From Desulfobulbus_C sp964551175 (lineage in GTDB: Bacteria > Desulfobacterota > Desulfobulbia > Desulfobulbales > Desulfobulbaceae), in NCBI GenBank assembly GCA_964551175.1, contig CAZKBZ010000026.1:1-32537 (forward strand): a DNA stretch of 32,537 bases, in the 5' to 3' direction. The first letter of the stretch is position 1. Each line of letters opens with the position of its first letter. The position numbers were made by a program, and so were the translations under genes. The notes under the pieces are model-generated. The model saw nothing but the letters and a program-made list of their open reading frames with translations. It searched no databases and had not been told where the DNA came from. Below are positions 1-8,441 of this stretch, in pieces.

Positions 1-276
1 CGGAAACCAACTGCTGCAGAGAAATAATAGTGATCAGACATACCGTTACCACGCTGCACCGGTCAGGGCAATTGATAAACTCTTTTCATGTTCTGATCAG
101 AGGCGGTAGTCTGGTATACTGGTCTCGGGAAATCTTTGTTTTTTCGGGGAACAAAATGCGGTTTCAGGGTATGATTGCATCAATCAGGTGGTGAACATCA
201 CATCTCAGAAAAACTGCTGCGAGAATGTAGTCGGGGTGGAAACATCGTTTCTGCCCTGAACACTCAGTTAAGATAG
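1..276. other. Upstream region of the first transporter gene, no gene seen
   Basis: No convincing coding sequence is visible here. An 8-bp inverted repeat, TGATCAGA at 31-38 and TCTGATCA at 92-99, flanks about 50 bp. TATACT at 115-120 resembles a -10 box but has no good -35 partner 16-18 bp upstream, so no promoter is claimed. The ribosome-binding site before the ATG at 277 is weak (only AAG at 270-272). Confidence 0.4.
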
Positions 277-2442
277 ATGAAAGAGAAAAAAACTCCTGTT
301 GTCAGCCTGTCCACTAAAATTTTCATGGCCCTGCTGCTTGGTATCTGCACGGGCCTGTTTTTTGGTGAGATGGTGGCCTTTCTTGAAACAGTCGGCGAGA
401 TTTACATTAAACTGCTGCAGATGACCGTACTGCCGTACGTTATCCTGTCTCTGATTCTGGGACTGGGCAGGCTGGAATACAGACAGGCCGTCCTGCTTGC
501 CCGCAAGGGCGGACTGCTGCTTCTGCTCATGTGGACCATCACGGTCGGGATTGTGTTTCTCTTTCCCCTGGCCTTTCCGGACTGGAAATCATCCTCGTTT
601 TTTTCCCAGGCCCTCGTCCAGCCCAAGGAATCCATAGATTTTATCAAGCTGTATATACCCTCAAATCCCTTCCATGCCATTGCCAATAATATGGTTCCGG
701 CCGTGGTCCTGTTCTGCATTTCCATAGGGCTTGCCCTGATCGGCATCAAGGGGAAAGAACGTTTGATGGCAGACATGGATGTGCTGATGGAGGCCTTGAC
801 CCGGGTGACCAACTTTGTCGTCCGCCTCACTCCGCTCGGAGTATTTGCCATCACTGCCAGTGCCTCGGGTACTATCGGCATGGCTGAGTTGAACCGGATG
901 GTAGTGTATCTGATCACCTATGTTGCCTTTTCCCTGGTCCTGGCTCTCTGGATTCTACCGGCCCTGGTGACAACGCTTACCCCGCTGAAGTATCGGGAGG
1001 TTATAGGGCTTACCAAGGATGCTCTTGTTACCGCTTTTGCCACAGCCAGCCTGTTTATCGTTCTGCCGATTCTGATGGAAAGGAGCAAGACAATGCTTGC
1101 AGAGCATGTGGCCAACCGGGATGAGGCCGATTCCGCAGTGGAAGTTATTGTGCCTGCATCGTTTAATTTTCCCCATGCGGGCAAACTCTTCACCTTCAGT
1201 TTCATTCTCTTTGCCGGCTGGTATTCGGGTTTTGATGTGGAATCTGCCGATTACCCCACCCTGATAGGCAGCGGGCTGTTAAGCCTGTTTGCAAGTGTTA
1301 CTGTGGCTGTGCCGTTCATGCTTGATGTCATGCATGTCCCCAGCGATACCTTTCAGTTTTTTGTAGCCACTTCCGTCATCAATGCCCGCTTCGGCACACT
1401 GCTGGCAGCGGTACATGTTCTGGCCCTGACCCTGCTGACCGCCTTTGCCATGGGTGATCAACTTAAGGTGCATTGGCGGAGTCTTTTCCGATATCTGCTT
1501 GTTTCCTGCTTTCTGCTGATTACCGTGGTTGTCGGCACCCGGTTTTTTCTCACCTATTTCATAGCGGACAGCTATAACAAGGACAGTGTCATCGTCTCCA
1601 TGCCTCTCTCCCGCCCGCGAATACTGTCTAAAGTGTATATGGATCCGCCCGCACCGCTGCCCCTGGTACCGGGCAAGTCCAGGCTGGAGCAGATCCTGGA
1701 GCGAGGCATGATTCGTATCTGTTATGATGAAGACGACAACATGCCGTTTTCCTACTTCAATACCTCCGGGCAACTTGTTGGACTGGATATAGAGCTGTTG
1801 GAGATTCTTGGTGCTGATTTCAATACAAGGATTGAATTTGTTCCTTCCTCCGGGGCTGATCTCAGTTCCTACTTCAATTCCGGTTACTGCGATATGGCTA
1901 CCGGTAATGCACTGGCACCGAAATTGTCCACAGTCCAGGACTATTCCATTCCTTTCATGGATTATACCCTTGCCCTGCTGGTCAAGGATTACAGGCGGCA
2001 TGAATTCAACGACTTGAATCAGATCCGTCATGAGGATCTGACGCTTGCCATTAAAGGAGATTCCTATTACCAGAGACTGCTCCATACCCTGCTGCCCGAG
2101 GCGGAGTTGTTGCTGATTGATTCTTACAGCAGTTTTTTTGAGCACTACAGTACCAGAGCCGACGCCCTGGTCACCCTGGCTGAAAAGGGTGCAGCCTGGA
2201 GCCTGATCTATCCCGATTACACGGTGGCCACTCCTTTTGGTGACAGGATCAAGTTTCCCATTGCCTTTCCCGTACCCCTGGACGAGGAGAGCCTGGCCGA
2301 TCTTCTTAAAAACTGGATCACTCTGAAACAGCAGGATGGTACAATAACAGAACTGTACGATTACTGGATACTCGGTCAGCTACCGGAAAAGCATGCTCCG
2401 CGCTGGTCAGTTATCCGTAATGTGCTGCACTGGGTGGATTAA
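277..2442 (+). CDS. Dicarboxylate/amino acid:cation symporter fused to a C-terminal solute-binding domain
   Basis: This 721-residue protein joins two modules. Residues 1 to about 430 are very hydrophobic, with many membrane segments, and match the DAACS (SDF, Na+/H+:dicarboxylate or glutamate symporter) family. Residues about 465-700 look like a family 3 periplasmic solute-binding domain: it opens LEQILERGMIRICYDEDDNM and continues with a GLDIELLEIL segment typical of polar amino-acid binders. Such binding proteins normally serve ABC or TRAP systems, so a tethered binding domain on a secondary carrier is unusual. The likely role is uptake of a dicarboxylate or acidic amino acid, with the binding domain in the periplasm. 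The usual serine-rich and NMDGT-like substrate motifs of the family are not obvious, so the substrate is open. The start has a weak ribosome-binding site, but the N-terminus fits the family. Confidence 0.88.
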   Translation: MKEKKTPVVSLSTKIFMALLLGICTGLFFGEMVAFLETVGEIYIKLLQMTVLPYVILSLILGLGRLEYRQAVLLARKGGLLLLLMWTITVGIVFLFPLAFPDWKSSSFFSQALVQPKESIDFIKLYIPSNPFHAIANNMVPAVVLFCISIGLALIGIKGKERLMADMDVLMEALTRVTNFVVRLTPLGVFAITASASGTIGMAELNRMVVYLITYVAFSLVLALWILPALVTTLTPLKYREVIGLTKDALVTAFATASLFIVLPILMERSKTMLAEHVANRDEADSAVEVIVPASFNFPHAGKLFTFSFILFAGWYSGFDVESADYPTLIGSGLLSLFASVTVAVPFMLDVMHVPSDTFQFFVATSVINARFGTLLAAVHVLALTLLTAFAMGDQLKVHWRSLFRYLLVSCFLLITVVVGTRFFLTYFIADSYNKDSVIVSMPLSRPRILSKVYMDPPAPLPLVPGKSRLEQILERGMIRICYDEDDNMPFSYFNTSGQLVGLDIELLEILGADFNTRIEFVPSSGADLSSYFNSGYCDMATGNALAPKLSTVQDYSIPFMDYTLALLVKDYRRHEFNDLNQIRHEDLTLAIKGDSYYQRLLHTLLPEAELLLIDSYSSFFEHYSTRADALVTLAEKGAAWSLIYPDYTVATPFGDRIKFPIAFPVPLDEESLADLLKNWITLKQQDGTITELYDYWILGQLPEKHAPRWSVIRNVLHWVD

Positions 2443-2451
2443 CTGGTGGCC

Positions 2452-2580
2452 GTCCATAAATGGCCTTTTCGCCCGATTTTGATGTCGCTACGAAAAATAA
2501 AAATGCTCATATGTTTAATATGCTGCGCTTTTTATTTTTCTATGTTCCTTGCATGCGAATGAAAATTATCATTTATGGAC
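2452..2580. repeat. Nested palindromic element between the two transporter genes
   Basis: The outer arms GTCCATAAATG (2452-2462) and CATTTATGGAC (2570-2580) are perfect 11-bp inverted repeats. Inside them GAAAAATAAAAA (2492-2503) and TTTTTATTTTTC (2529-2540) form a perfect 12-bp pair, with CATAT/ATATG near the centre. The segments between the arms are also loosely complementary, so the whole 129 bp folds as one long imperfect hairpin. It could be a MITE-like element or a transcript-end structure. No clear target-site duplication was seen at the ends. Confidence 0.7.
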
Positions 2581-2607
2581 AGACACTAACTGAATAATTA
2601 AGGAAAG

Positions 2608-3993
2608 ATGCCAAAGAAACAGCTGACAGCAACTGAAAAGTTTCTCCGAATCTTTACAGAGATACGTCCCGGAGAGGGAACAACGGCACTCATGATGTTT
2701 GCCAATGTCTTCCTCATCCTGCTGGCCTACTACTGTATCAAGCCCATTCGGGAAGGCTGGATTGCGGTATCAGATATTCAAGGGCTTACCAAGATGGAGG
2801 TCAAGGCGTACTCAAGCTTTGCTCAGTCCATTTTTCTCCTCTTCATTGTCGGCTGGTACGGACGTCTTGCCGGTAAGCTGGAGCGTACTGCACTCATTAC
2901 CCGGGTGACCCTGTTCTGCATTTCAAACATGATCATTTTCTGGTTTCTGCAGCCCGGCCTGTTTATTGAGAACCTGCCGTATACAGGCGTTATCTTTTAC
3001 CTCTGGGTGGGGATGTTCGGGGTCTTTATCGTGGCCCAGTTCTGGACGTTCTGTGCTGATATCTATGCTGACGGGCGGGGACAGCGGCTACTGCCGATGA
3101 TAGCCATCGGGGCCACCTCCGGTGCTGCAGCAGGATCCTGGCTGGTGGACCAGCTCATGGCATCCGGTCTGGTGTCAACCGAAACACTATTGCTGGTGGC
3201 AACTGCACCCCTGTTTGCTTCAACCGTGTTGACCAGAATGGTCGATGCGCGGGAAAGGAATTCAGAGGATGAGGAGCCACCGGCAACAGATGGAGAAAAA
3301 AAAGAGGATCAGGGACTGCGTTTTCTCTTCAGCGGTGCCAGGCTGATTTTTCTCAGCAAATTTCTTTTTGCTGCAGCCATGGTTACTCTGCTGACCAACT
3401 GGGTCAATACCAATGGTGAAAATCTGCTCTTTCGGGTTATTCAGGAGAGTCTTGCCTCCCAGGCTGCCGGTCAGGGCATTACCGATCCTGCAGCCGTCCT
3501 TGATTTCACCCGCAACGGCACCACCCAGTTTTATGGTAATTTTTTCTTCTGGGTCAACATTGCAGCACTGCTGCTCCAGTCGCTGGTTGCCTCACGCCTG
3601 CTCAAGTATGGAGGGTTTGCAGCAATCGCCATGCTGCTGCCGGTTATTGCCCTGATCTCCTACTCCACCATGGCCCTGCTGCCGATCCTGGCTGTGGTCA
3701 AGCTGCTGAAGATTGCTGAAAACGCAACCGATTATTCGATCAATAACACCTCCCGCCATGTGCTCTGGCTGCCGGTCAGCTCAGAGATGAAATACCGCGG
3801 CAAGCCGGCCATTGACACCCTGTATGTGCGTATGGGAGACGGGCTGGCAGCCCTCACAGTTCTTGTCGGCGTGGAAATGCTGACCCTGACCACCCGTCAG
3901 TTCTTTATCTTTAATGTAAGCCTGGTTATTGCCTGGCTGGGATTTACTCTCATGCTCATTCGTGAGTACCGCAGGGCAGACAAAACAGGATAA
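2608..3993 (+). CDS. Npt1/ATP-ADP translocase-like membrane transporter
   Basis: This 461-residue polytopic membrane protein has about ten to twelve hydrophobic segments and a charged central loop near residues 215-235 rich in Glu, Asp and Lys. The N-terminal region, with RPGEGTTALMMFANVFLILL followed by YCIKPIREGW, is typical of the NTP/NDP exchange transporter (Npt1/Tlc) group within the wider MFS fold. Family members exchange ATP and ADP in obligate intracellular bacteria, but free-living Deltaproteobacteria carry relatives of unproven substrate. The length is close to that of the rickettsial carriers (about 500). AAGGAAAG sits directly before the ATG and supports this start. It follows the DAACS-SBP gene on the same strand, but the nested palindrome in the 165-bp gap makes one transcript uncertain. 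A nucleotide substrate is family inference only. Confidence 0.75.
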   Translation: MPKKQLTATEKFLRIFTEIRPGEGTTALMMFANVFLILLAYYCIKPIREGWIAVSDIQGLTKMEVKAYSSFAQSIFLLFIVGWYGRLAGKLERTALITRVTLFCISNMIIFWFLQPGLFIENLPYTGVIFYLWVGMFGVFIVAQFWTFCADIYADGRGQRLLPMIAIGATSGAAAGSWLVDQLMASGLVSTETLLLVATAPLFASTVLTRMVDARERNSEDEEPPATDGEKKEDQGLRFLFSGARLIFLSKFLFAAAMVTLLTNWVNTNGENLLFRVIQESLASQAAGQGITDPAAVLDFTRNGTTQFYGNFFFWVNIAALLLQSLVASRLLKYGGFAAIAMLLPVIALISYSTMALLPILAVVKLLKIAENATDYSINNTSRHVLWLPVSSEMKYRGKPAIDTLYVRMGDGLAALTVLVGVEMLTLTTRQFFIFNVSLVIAWLGFTLMLIREYRRADKTG

Positions 3994-4170
3994 AAAACCA
4001 TGGCAACCCCCTTTTGTTACCGGCGTCTGCAAGTGATGCCCACCCGAGTGATGGGCTGTACAGTTTGTGTAAAAGGTTACCGCTCGTCAACAGCTTATCC
4101 TTGACAAACCAGTATCTCTATTCGTGCTGTATTGCCATAGCGACAAGATATTTTTCCATGATATGAGCGG

Positions 4171-4221
4171 TAAAAAAAAGAACATCGGTACGTCAGCAGA
4201 AATACCGATGTCTTTTTTATT
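4171..4221. terminator. Bidirectional rho-independent terminator between converging genes
   Basis: ACATCGGTA (4182-4190) and TACCGATGT (4203-4211) form a 9-bp stem with a 12-nt loop. It is preceded by an A-run (4172-4179) and followed by TTTTTT (4213-4218), so it can end transcription in both directions. It lies between the + strand transporter pair and the - strand metalloprotease gene ending at 4281. Confidence 0.9.
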
Positions 4222-4280
4222 GTATAATGAATTTTTTCTCAGTTTTGGGTTAGTTTCTTACATTTCGGGATGACTTTTTT

Positions 4281-6845
4281 TTAGTCCTTCAGTAGATCTT
4301 CGATTCTCCGAGCCATCTCCTGGAAATGGATTGTATCAGACAGGTCGGTCGGTTTGGCCTGCTCAAGGCGTTTGCGCAGTTCGGGTAGGGTTGCGTAGCC
4401 CCAGGCAGGAAAGGAGGTCTTGTCGGCCGGCAGGGTGGCGAATGCGGCAAAAGCGGGGCTGAAGCCGCCTTTCTGCATGGATGCCTGCACGGCGGCGATC
4501 TCCTTGGCGCCGGTGGTCGGGTGGAGTATTTTGTCGATCCGGTCCAGGAAGGCCCTCTGCAGTACCCGGCGGGTCGGCGGGGCCGAGGAGAGATCACCCC
4601 ACAGGGCGGCGATCATGTCGTCGCCAAGGTTGATCACGCCGTATGCGGCCGGGTCCACGGCAGTGTGTTCATCCAGCACGGCCAGCCGGGTATCGCCAAG
4701 CAGGTCGGCAACCAGCTTGGCCTGCGTGTTCTCCACCGTATGCACGCCGCCCAGGGGCATGGCCCGGTAGAGGACGTCCGGTTTTTTGTAAGCGTCAAGG
4801 CTTGCCGCGCCCTCGCCCAGCAGGTATTGCACCGCCTCGCGCTGTTTTTCCGGGGGAACAAAGCGTTCCTGGAGCCCCTGCAGATGACCGGGCAGGGTGT
4901 ACTGCCCGCCTATCAGATCCTTGACGCTCTCCAGAAAGGCTGTCTGGTGGGCAAGCATTTCCTGCCAGGTCACGGCAAAGAGTTCGTCGTCATCGCCCAC
5001 CGCCTTGTTGAGATTTTCCAGCGATCGCAGGATATTGGCCACACCCAGTCTGGTGGCCTCCACCCGCTCGGCGCCGGTGTTTTCCTTCTGCAGCCTGGGA
5101 TCAAAGCCCCATTTCTCCATTTCCCGGGGCTCTTCACCGGCGGCCCAGGCAAGAACGCGGTCGTTTGCCGCCTTGGCGGCCAGGGCATCCAAGGCGGCCT
5201 GCTCCTCCTCCGGGGTTTTTCCATGGATGCCATAGCCCCAGTCAATGGCAAAGTAATCGTACGGACCGATGATGGAAAAGATCTGGGTGACCCCGTCGCC
5301 GGGCTGGGCGCACTGGTTGAAGCGGCCATAGGCCATCATGGAGCTGTTGGGGCCGTGGCTGTTGGCAAATTCGGCATCGCGCAGCTGCTTGACCGAGTAG
5401 GCCGTGGATGCCAGGTGATTATGGCGCAGACCCAGGGTATGGCCGACCTCGTGGGCCACCACGTAGGTGAGCAGCCAGCCCAGTTTTTCGTCACTGAAGG
5501 GCAGTTTTGTCGCCTCCGGATCCAGGGAACTTGCCACCGCGTAATAGTAGCGCTGGAAAATATCGATGACCGAGGGCCAGATCAGGATATGGGAGGACAG
5601 GATCTCGCCGGATCGCGGATCATAGGTGGCCGGGCCCATGGCGTTGGAAAAATCCTGGGGGATCCAGCGGATCACGTTATGACGCGCGTCCTCGGCCGAC
5701 CAGTTCGGGTCTTCCTCGGGCGTGGGCGCGTCCTTGGCAAAGATGGCATTGGAAAAACCGGCCGCTTCGAATGCAGGCTGCCACTGCTTGACCGCGGCCT
5801 TGATATAGGGGCGCCAGCGTTTGGGCACGCCCCGGCCGATGTAGTAGACAATGGGCTGCACCGGATCGCTGACCGCGGCCTCGGGATTTTTCTTTTCCAG
5901 CCGCCTGCGCTGGATGACGGCCCGTTGATGGACAACCGCACCCTTGCTGGTTTCGTATTCGGTGAACTTGGTTTTGATGAAGCCGACCCGGTCGTCAAAG
6001 TAGCGGGCCTGCATGGGTTTTTCCGGCAACAGAACAATGGAGTGACCGATTTCGATGGACACCGGCTGCGGCCCGGTGAGCGGGTCGGCGGGATCTTGGG
6101 CCAGGAAGGTCAGGTGGGAGCGGATATCCACATCCGTGGGAAAGACCTTGATGTCGGCAATATAGGAGCGGGCCGGATCAATGGCAGCAGGCACGAGGCC
6201 GGTGCTGGCGATCTGGCCGCGGGCGGTCAGGCTCTCGATATCCTTGGAAAAGGCATCGGTGATGTCCACCAGGATTTCGCCGTTGGGACCGTCGGCAAGC
6301 ACGGGCAGCACCGCGATGATCGGCCCGTTGCTGGCCTCGCTCACCGAGTGGTGAATGGCGTCTCCCTGCTGGTTGTCAAAGGGAACGCCCGAGTCTGTCG
6401 ACCCGCCGCGTTTGGTATAGCTGGGGCTGTGGTCCCGGATGAACACCCGTTTGCCCCGCCGTTCCAGGGTGATGACCGTGGCGCCCTGGCCGCCCATGGG
6501 CCCAGTGTTGATACCGCCCTGGCTCACCGCCTTGGGCGGCAGCCGAACCGCCTCGGAGTACCAGAGCAGCAGACGGCTGGTGATGTCCCCCGGCAGGGCC
6601 AGCAGGGTATGGTCGTCCTTGCTGTAGGCGGTGACGCAGCCGGTGCCGATGACCTTGGCGTCCTTGAGAACAGTCTCGTAGGGAGAGGCGGCCGGCTGCT
6701 GCGCGGCCGCTGGTTGCGCGGCTGCAGGCGCAGCGGCTGGGGCCGGTGCCGGCGCCGGCTGGGCAGCCTCTTCCGCGAGCACGTTTCCAGCCGGCTGCCA
6801 GCAGCAGAAGAGTGCGGCAGCGGTTATAACAACAAGAATTTTCAT
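4281..6845 (-). CDS. Secreted zinc-dependent metalloprotease (DUF5117/DUF4953 type)
   Basis: An 854-residue exported protein. Residues 1-24 form a signal peptide, followed by an Ala/Pro-rich linker to about residue 54. The catalytic motif HEVGHTLGLRH runs from H465 to H475, giving three zinc-ligand histidines (465, 469, 475) and the general base E466, as in metzincin-like proteases. The layout matches the roughly 800-900 residue bacterial family annotated with DUF5118, DUF5117 and DUF4953, and the length is normal. It should act in the periplasm or outside the cell on unknown proteins. GAGGAA about 7 nt before the ATG supports the start. An equally long open frame lies antisense, caused by high GC; the signal peptide and HExxH motif decide for this strand. 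It is the last gene before the terminator near 4.2 kb. Confidence 0.9.
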   Translation of the reverse strand: MKILVVITAAALFCCWQPAGNVLAEEAAQPAPAPAPAAAPAAAQPAAAQQPAASPYETVLKDAKVIGTGCVTAYSKDDHTLLALPGDITSRLLLWYSEAVRLPPKAVSQGGINTGPMGGQGATVITLERRGKRVFIRDHSPSYTKRGGSTDSGVPFDNQQGDAIHHSVSEASNGPIIAVLPVLADGPNGEILVDITDAFSKDIESLTARGQIASTGLVPAAIDPARSYIADIKVFPTDVDIRSHLTFLAQDPADPLTGPQPVSIEIGHSIVLLPEKPMQARYFDDRVGFIKTKFTEYETSKGAVVHQRAVIQRRRLEKKNPEAAVSDPVQPIVYYIGRGVPKRWRPYIKAAVKQWQPAFEAAGFSNAIFAKDAPTPEEDPNWSAEDARHNVIRWIPQDFSNAMGPATYDPRSGEILSSHILIWPSVIDIFQRYYYAVASSLDPEATKLPFSDEKLGWLLTYVVAHEVGHTLGLRHNHLASTAYSVKQLRDAEFANSHGPNSSMMAYGRFNQCAQPGDGVTQIFSIIGPYDYFAIDWGYGIHGKTPEEEQAALDALAAKAANDRVLAWAAGEEPREMEKWGFDPRLQKENTGAERVEATRLGVANILRSLENLNKAVGDDDELFAVTWQEMLAHQTAFLESVKDLIGGQYTLPGHLQGLQERFVPPEKQREAVQYLLGEGAASLDAYKKPDVLYRAMPLGGVHTVENTQAKLVADLLGDTRLAVLDEHTAVDPAAYGVINLGDDMIAALWGDLSSAPPTRRVLQRAFLDRIDKILHPTTGAKEIAAVQASMQKGGFSPAFAAFATLPADKTSFPAWGYATLPELRKRLEQAKPTDLSDTIHFQEMARRIEDLLKD

Positions 6846-6952
6846 ACGTTATTCCTCGAGAATTGATGGGCGGCCGCCTGTTGAACAAGGCGGCGACTGG
6901 ATGGCGCTCCCTGGAGCGGCCGGGGCAACAGTTGTCATTACCGGAAGGGTTG

Positions 6953-6984
6953 CCGGGCCGGGTCACAGAGGCGACCCGGCCCGG
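6953..6984 (-). terminator. Strong GC hairpin after the PAN-domain gene
   Basis: CCGGGCCGGGTC (6953-6964) and GACCCGGCCCGG (6973-6984) make a perfect 12-bp stem with an 8-nt loop, 20 nt beyond the stop codon of the gene ending at 7004. There is no U-run after it on the - strand, so it may be a pause, an RNA-stabilising stem or a factor-dependent end rather than a classic terminator. Confidence 0.6.
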
Positions 6985-7003
6985 TCGGAGTCAACGCGAT
7001 CTA

Positions 7004-7672
7004 TCAGCGTTTAACACCTGAAATAACGGTATTGTTCGGCACACCCGAGGGTACGTTGTTCTTCAGCCAGCAGTCGTGTTTTTCCTTGCCGTAGTTAAAG
7101 GATTCGCAGCGGTGGTCCCTGGAACAGGCCCTGGCGCATTCCTCGACATTGGCAACCGTGAAGCTGGTGTAGTCACCACCGTTACGTTTCACGTTTTCAA
7201 AAAGCTGGATACCGTAAATATCGCCCCGGGGGCCGTTGAAGCCGCCGCTTGACGGGCCGCCGTGGTCCGGGAAGCCGTTGTCCGGCGTGCAAGTGTAGCA
7301 GATCTCGCCGTTTTCATCGCGCCACTTGCCGATGTGTTCATCGTAATAAAAGCCGTCGTACTCGTTATTGCCGCTCGGGCGGTAGGACTTGTGATGCTGG
7401 GTCTTCACCCGGACGACATCGCCGCTCTTGGTGACCTTGCAGAAACCACGCGCGGTTTCCCTGTCGGTCTGGACGGACCAGTCAACGCGCAGGGTTCCCC
7501 GCCTGGCCGGGACAGCCGGTGTTGCCGTGATATCGGCCATGGTAGCGCCGGGGAAGAGTTCGGCAACGGCGTTTTCACAGGCCTTCTCGCCGATGGCAAA
7601 GGCTGACACGGATGTGCCGACCAGGCCCAGGGCGGCAATGCCGATCATAAGGTTACGGTATTTTTTCGTCAT
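7004..7672 (-). CDS. Secreted protein with a C-terminal PAN/apple-like domain
   Basis: A 222-residue exported protein. The start is the ATG at 7672, because GGAG lies 6 nt upstream; the open frame extends to a TTG at 7684 that is part of that binding site. Residues 1 to about 26 are a signal peptide ending at AFA. The middle (about 27-145) is of unknown fold, rich in charged residues and with several cysteines. The last 75 residues form a PAN-like module with the pattern NGGDYTSF, ECARAC, C-SFNYGK, DCWLKNN and a terminal SGVKR. The same module recurs two or three times in the lipoprotein at 19750-20582, so the two are related. PAN domains bind proteins or sugars, so an adhesion or sensing role is possible but unproven. 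Confidence 0.82.
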   Translation of the reverse strand: MTKKYRNLMIGIAALGLVGTSVSAFAIGEKACENAVAELFPGATMADITATPAVPARRGTLRVDWSVQTDRETARGFCKVTKSGDVVRVKTQHHKSYRPSGNNEYDGFYYDEHIGKWRDENGEICYTCTPDNGFPDHGGPSSGGFNGPRGDIYGIQLFENVKRNGGDYTSFTVANVEECARACSRDHRCESFNYGKEKHDCWLKNNVPSGVPNNTVISGVKR

Positions 7673-7756
7673 GATATTCTCCAATAAAGGTTGGGGTTGC
7701 GGGGTGTCTGAAATCGAGATTTTCCCAGGTTTCAGCCGGCCCCGGTGTGTTGTTGA

Positions 7757-8215
7757 TTAATGCGGCAGCACGTCGGATTTGACCCGGAACTCATCGATTT
7801 TCCAGGTGCCGTCCTGCCAGACGATCCGGCAGAGCATGACGGCCGGTGCCTTGGCAAACACGGCCTCGGGCTCGAAGCGGCCCGTGCGTTTGATGCCGGT
7901 CAGCGAGGTGGTCAGGGTGGTCTCTCCCCTGCTGCCCTTGTACTCTTTCATAGGGCCGAGTTTCTCGGCCATGGTCTTGAACAGGGCCGAGAACTGTTCC
8001 GGGGGCGCGGCCTTGAGCAGTCCGGTGCTTGCCCGCTTGATCAGTTCCTCGCTGTTCCAGGTCTTGACGATCTCCGGTACATTGGTGTCCACCCAGGCCT
8101 GGGCATCCTCCTGCACCTTGGGTGCCATGCGGTTGAGCATGAACATGGTGGCCATCGCGCCGATGACCAGTACCACGATAACGGCGCCGACAATCGTGGT
8201 TGTTTTCATCTTCAT
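7757..8215 (-). CDS. Membrane-anchored protein of unknown function
   Basis: A 152-residue protein with one N-terminal membrane segment (about residues 5-30) and a soluble periplasmic domain. The start is taken at the ATG at 8215, since AAGGAAAG sits about 8 nt upstream; the longer frame from the TTG at 8233 includes this site. The C-terminal part (VMLCRIVWQDGTWKIDEFRV) looks like the end of an NTF2-like alpha+beta domain, but no family can be named. It lies 84 nt upstream of the PAN-domain gene on the same strand and may share its transcript. Confidence 0.7.
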   Translation of the reverse strand: MKMKTTTIVGAVIVVLVIGAMATMFMLNRMAPKVQEDAQAWVDTNVPEIVKTWNSEELIKRASTGLLKAAPPEQFSALFKTMAEKLGPMKEYKGSRGETTLTTSLTGIKRTGRFEPEAVFAKAPAVMLCRIVWQDGTWKIDEFRVKSDVLPH

Positions 8216-8266
8216 GGTAGTGCTTTCCTTCAATATTTCCCTTTGTCAGGTAAAGTATGAATTAAT

Positions 8267-8405
8267 CCCGTAGGTTGTGGTTGAGCGTTGTTGCCATCGA
8301 TTTTTGGGCATCACTCGGGTAGGGGGTTGAGCCGAACTCCGTGCCGTGATGACGGGATAAGCGAAACCCAACATTGGCGAGGCAATCCGTTCAGCCCAAC
8401 CTACG
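8267..8405. repeat. Degenerate inverted-repeat (MITE-like) element
   Basis: The ends are CCGTAGGTTGTGGTTGAGC (8268-8286) and CAGCCCAACCTACG (8392-8405), an imperfect terminal inverted repeat. Inside lies GCGAAACCCAACA (8361-8373). This wording (GTAGGTTGGGTTGAGC ... GCGAAACCCAACA ... CCCAACCTACG) is familiar from small palindromic repeats scattered in many proteobacterial genomes. This copy is decayed and lies between the amidase fusion and the membrane-anchored protein gene. Confidence 0.6.
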
Positions 8406-8441
8406 ATCTAGAACCCGAAACTCCAAACTCGAAACCCGCTG

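Noticed and set aside
115..120. TATACT as a -10 box for the first gene
   Set aside because: No acceptable -35 box at the right distance.
4521..6866. 781-codon open frame on the + strand opposite the metalloprotease gene
   Set aside because: It mirrors the - strand gene, which has a signal peptide, ribosome-binding site and HExxH motif. High GC keeps the opposite frame free of stops. Its translation shows no domain.
7673..7684. Longer start (TTG) for the PAN-domain gene, and similar TTG extensions at 8233, 11883, 13604 and 18354
   Set aside because: An ATG follows each at good spacing from a Shine-Dalgarno sequence (weak at 18333), and the extensions add residues before the signal peptide or membrane segment.
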